Part shown: positions 5,807 to 6,201 of the stretch, one piece after another
How the letters are laid out: each line of letters starts with the position of its first letter
Position numbering within the stretch: the first letter of the stretch is position 1
Source of the DNA: Pseudomonadota bacterium
Lineage (GTDB): Bacteria > Pseudomonadota > Alphaproteobacteria > Rhodospirillales > 2-02-FULL-58-16
Direction: 5' to 3'
Assembly: GCA_022567015.1 (NCBI GenBank)
Contig: JADFHR010000193.1
Location: 1-6,201, forward strand
DNA length: 6,201 nucleotides
Notes under the pieces: generated by a model
Database searches by the model: none
The model's input: only the letters and a program-made list of their open reading frames with translations
What the model was told of the DNA's origin: nothing
Translations under genes and position numbers: made by a program

Positions 5807-6099
5807 CGTAAGACCAATCCATTTATAGCGTGAAACTACTGACCGATAGTAATATTGTTGTCGACAGTATTTGATTAGGGGAAATGGCCGGTAGGAAATC
5901 GTCTATTTGTTGTATATGTCGGGGAAGCAAACACGGACGAATAATTCACGAAGCCACAAACTGTTCAATACAGGCATTGCCGAATTTTCAACACCGGGTT
6001 CCAAAAAAAACCAGGATGATGACCCTTGACGGCCCGGCACAAACAACGCTACTGGGGCCTGCACTAGTGGCCTGCATCAGCTAAAGTGCACCCATACGA
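5807..6099. other. AT-richer non-coding region upstream of dctP
   Basis: This stretch is clearly less GC-rich than the flanking genes and shows no recognisable gene. It holds an 8-bp palindrome TGTCGACA at 5859-5866, about 53 bases upstream of the dctP -35 box, loosely like GntR/FadR-type half sites and a candidate regulator site. It also holds CAATCCAT (5815-5822), the inverted partner of ATGGATTG at 5740-5747 on the far side of the promoter. Near 6056-6076, GGCCTGCA occurs twice, 13 bases apart. The 66-codon frame at 5884-6084 is not convincing. Confidence 0.45.
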
Positions 6100-6193
6100 T
6101 CGCTTTTCCCGTTTCCTCGGCAGGAGGGGAGGCGCGGGCGATGCGGGGCCATCGTCAAGCCTTCCCGACGCCCCGAGGGGACGGGAAAAGCGA
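6100..6193 (+). repeat. Nested long hairpin, copy 2 of the structured repeat
   Basis: The outer arms TCGCTTTTCCCGT (6100-6112) and ACGGGAAAAGCGA (6181-6193) are perfect complements. The stem continues through two T-G wobbles (6113/6180, 6114/6179) into CCTCGG (6115-6120) with CCGAGG (6173-6178). A middle stem pairs 6126-6133 with 6159-6166 with one G-T pair, and an apical stem pairs 6137-6143 with 6150-6156 around a six-base loop. All four non-Watson-Crick pairs are G-U on this strand and would be A-C mismatches on the other, which favours a plus-strand RNA. The core is related to copy 1 at the left end of the window. No T-run follows within the window. It could be a structured RNA, an extragenic palindrome, or a palindromic mobile sequence. 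Confidence 0.6.
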
Positions 6194-6201
6194 CCCGCAG
6201 G

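Noticed and set aside
6056..6076. Direct repeat GGCCTGCA twice with a 13-base period
   Set aside because: Only two short copies exist, with no link to any gene or attachment site. Chance is a sufficient explanation.
5884..6084. 66-codon plus-strand frame with a Cys-rich start and a G-run before the ATG
   Set aside because: Its composition is unlike the neighbouring genes, it has no recognisable domain, and it sits in the AT-rich dctP upstream region. The spacing from the G-run to the ATG is also short.
6100..6193. Signal recognition particle RNA or integron attC site
   Set aside because: The size is similar to small SRP RNA, but the conserved GGAA-loop domain is missing. The core-site heptamers expected of attC are also absent.

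Overview
The window is GC-rich with strong codon bias, and its gene families fit a proteobacterium, most likely an alphaproteobacterium of the Rhodospirillales type. That placement is inferred from composition and gene style only. All five transport-related genes and the methyltransferase look intact. No tRNA, rRNA, CRISPR array or complete insertion sequence is visible.

The left half reads rightward. A long nested hairpin (10-107) precedes a class I SAM-dependent methyltransferase (178-837). A compact metal-resistance unit follows. It has a near-consensus sigma70 promoter (851-878) whose -10 box lies inside a perfect SmtB/CzrA-type operator (874-897), then an ArsR/SmtB-family repressor with a complete alpha-5 zinc site (919-1233), then a short cation diffusion facilitator exporter (1233-1910) whose start overlaps the repressor stop by one base. 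A YnfA/UPF0060 small membrane protein (2010-2339) comes next and may be read through from the same promoter. The likely logic is that metal binding releases the repressor and switches on both repressor and exporter.

Between the two converging gene groups is a 215-bp segment (2370-2584) bounded by perfect 21-bp inverted repeats. It resembles a MITE or a deleted transposon and also carries a possible terminator. Its right end supplies two of the three bases of the dctM stop codon.

The right half reads leftward and encodes a complete TRAP transporter: substrate-binding protein DctP (4618-5724, TakP-like), small membrane subunit DctQ (3896-4432) and large membrane subunit DctM (2583-3899). The dctP-dctQ gap is rich in hairpins, which may keep dctP mRNA more abundant than the membrane-subunit mRNA. 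An AT-rich region upstream of dctP holds a plausible promoter.

The most unusual feature is that the two window ends carry related, oppositely oriented nested hairpins (10-107 and 6100-6193). They share about 42 of 55 core positions, but their outer stems differ in sequence while remaining self-complementary. This suggests a dispersed, structure-conserved repeat or RNA family.
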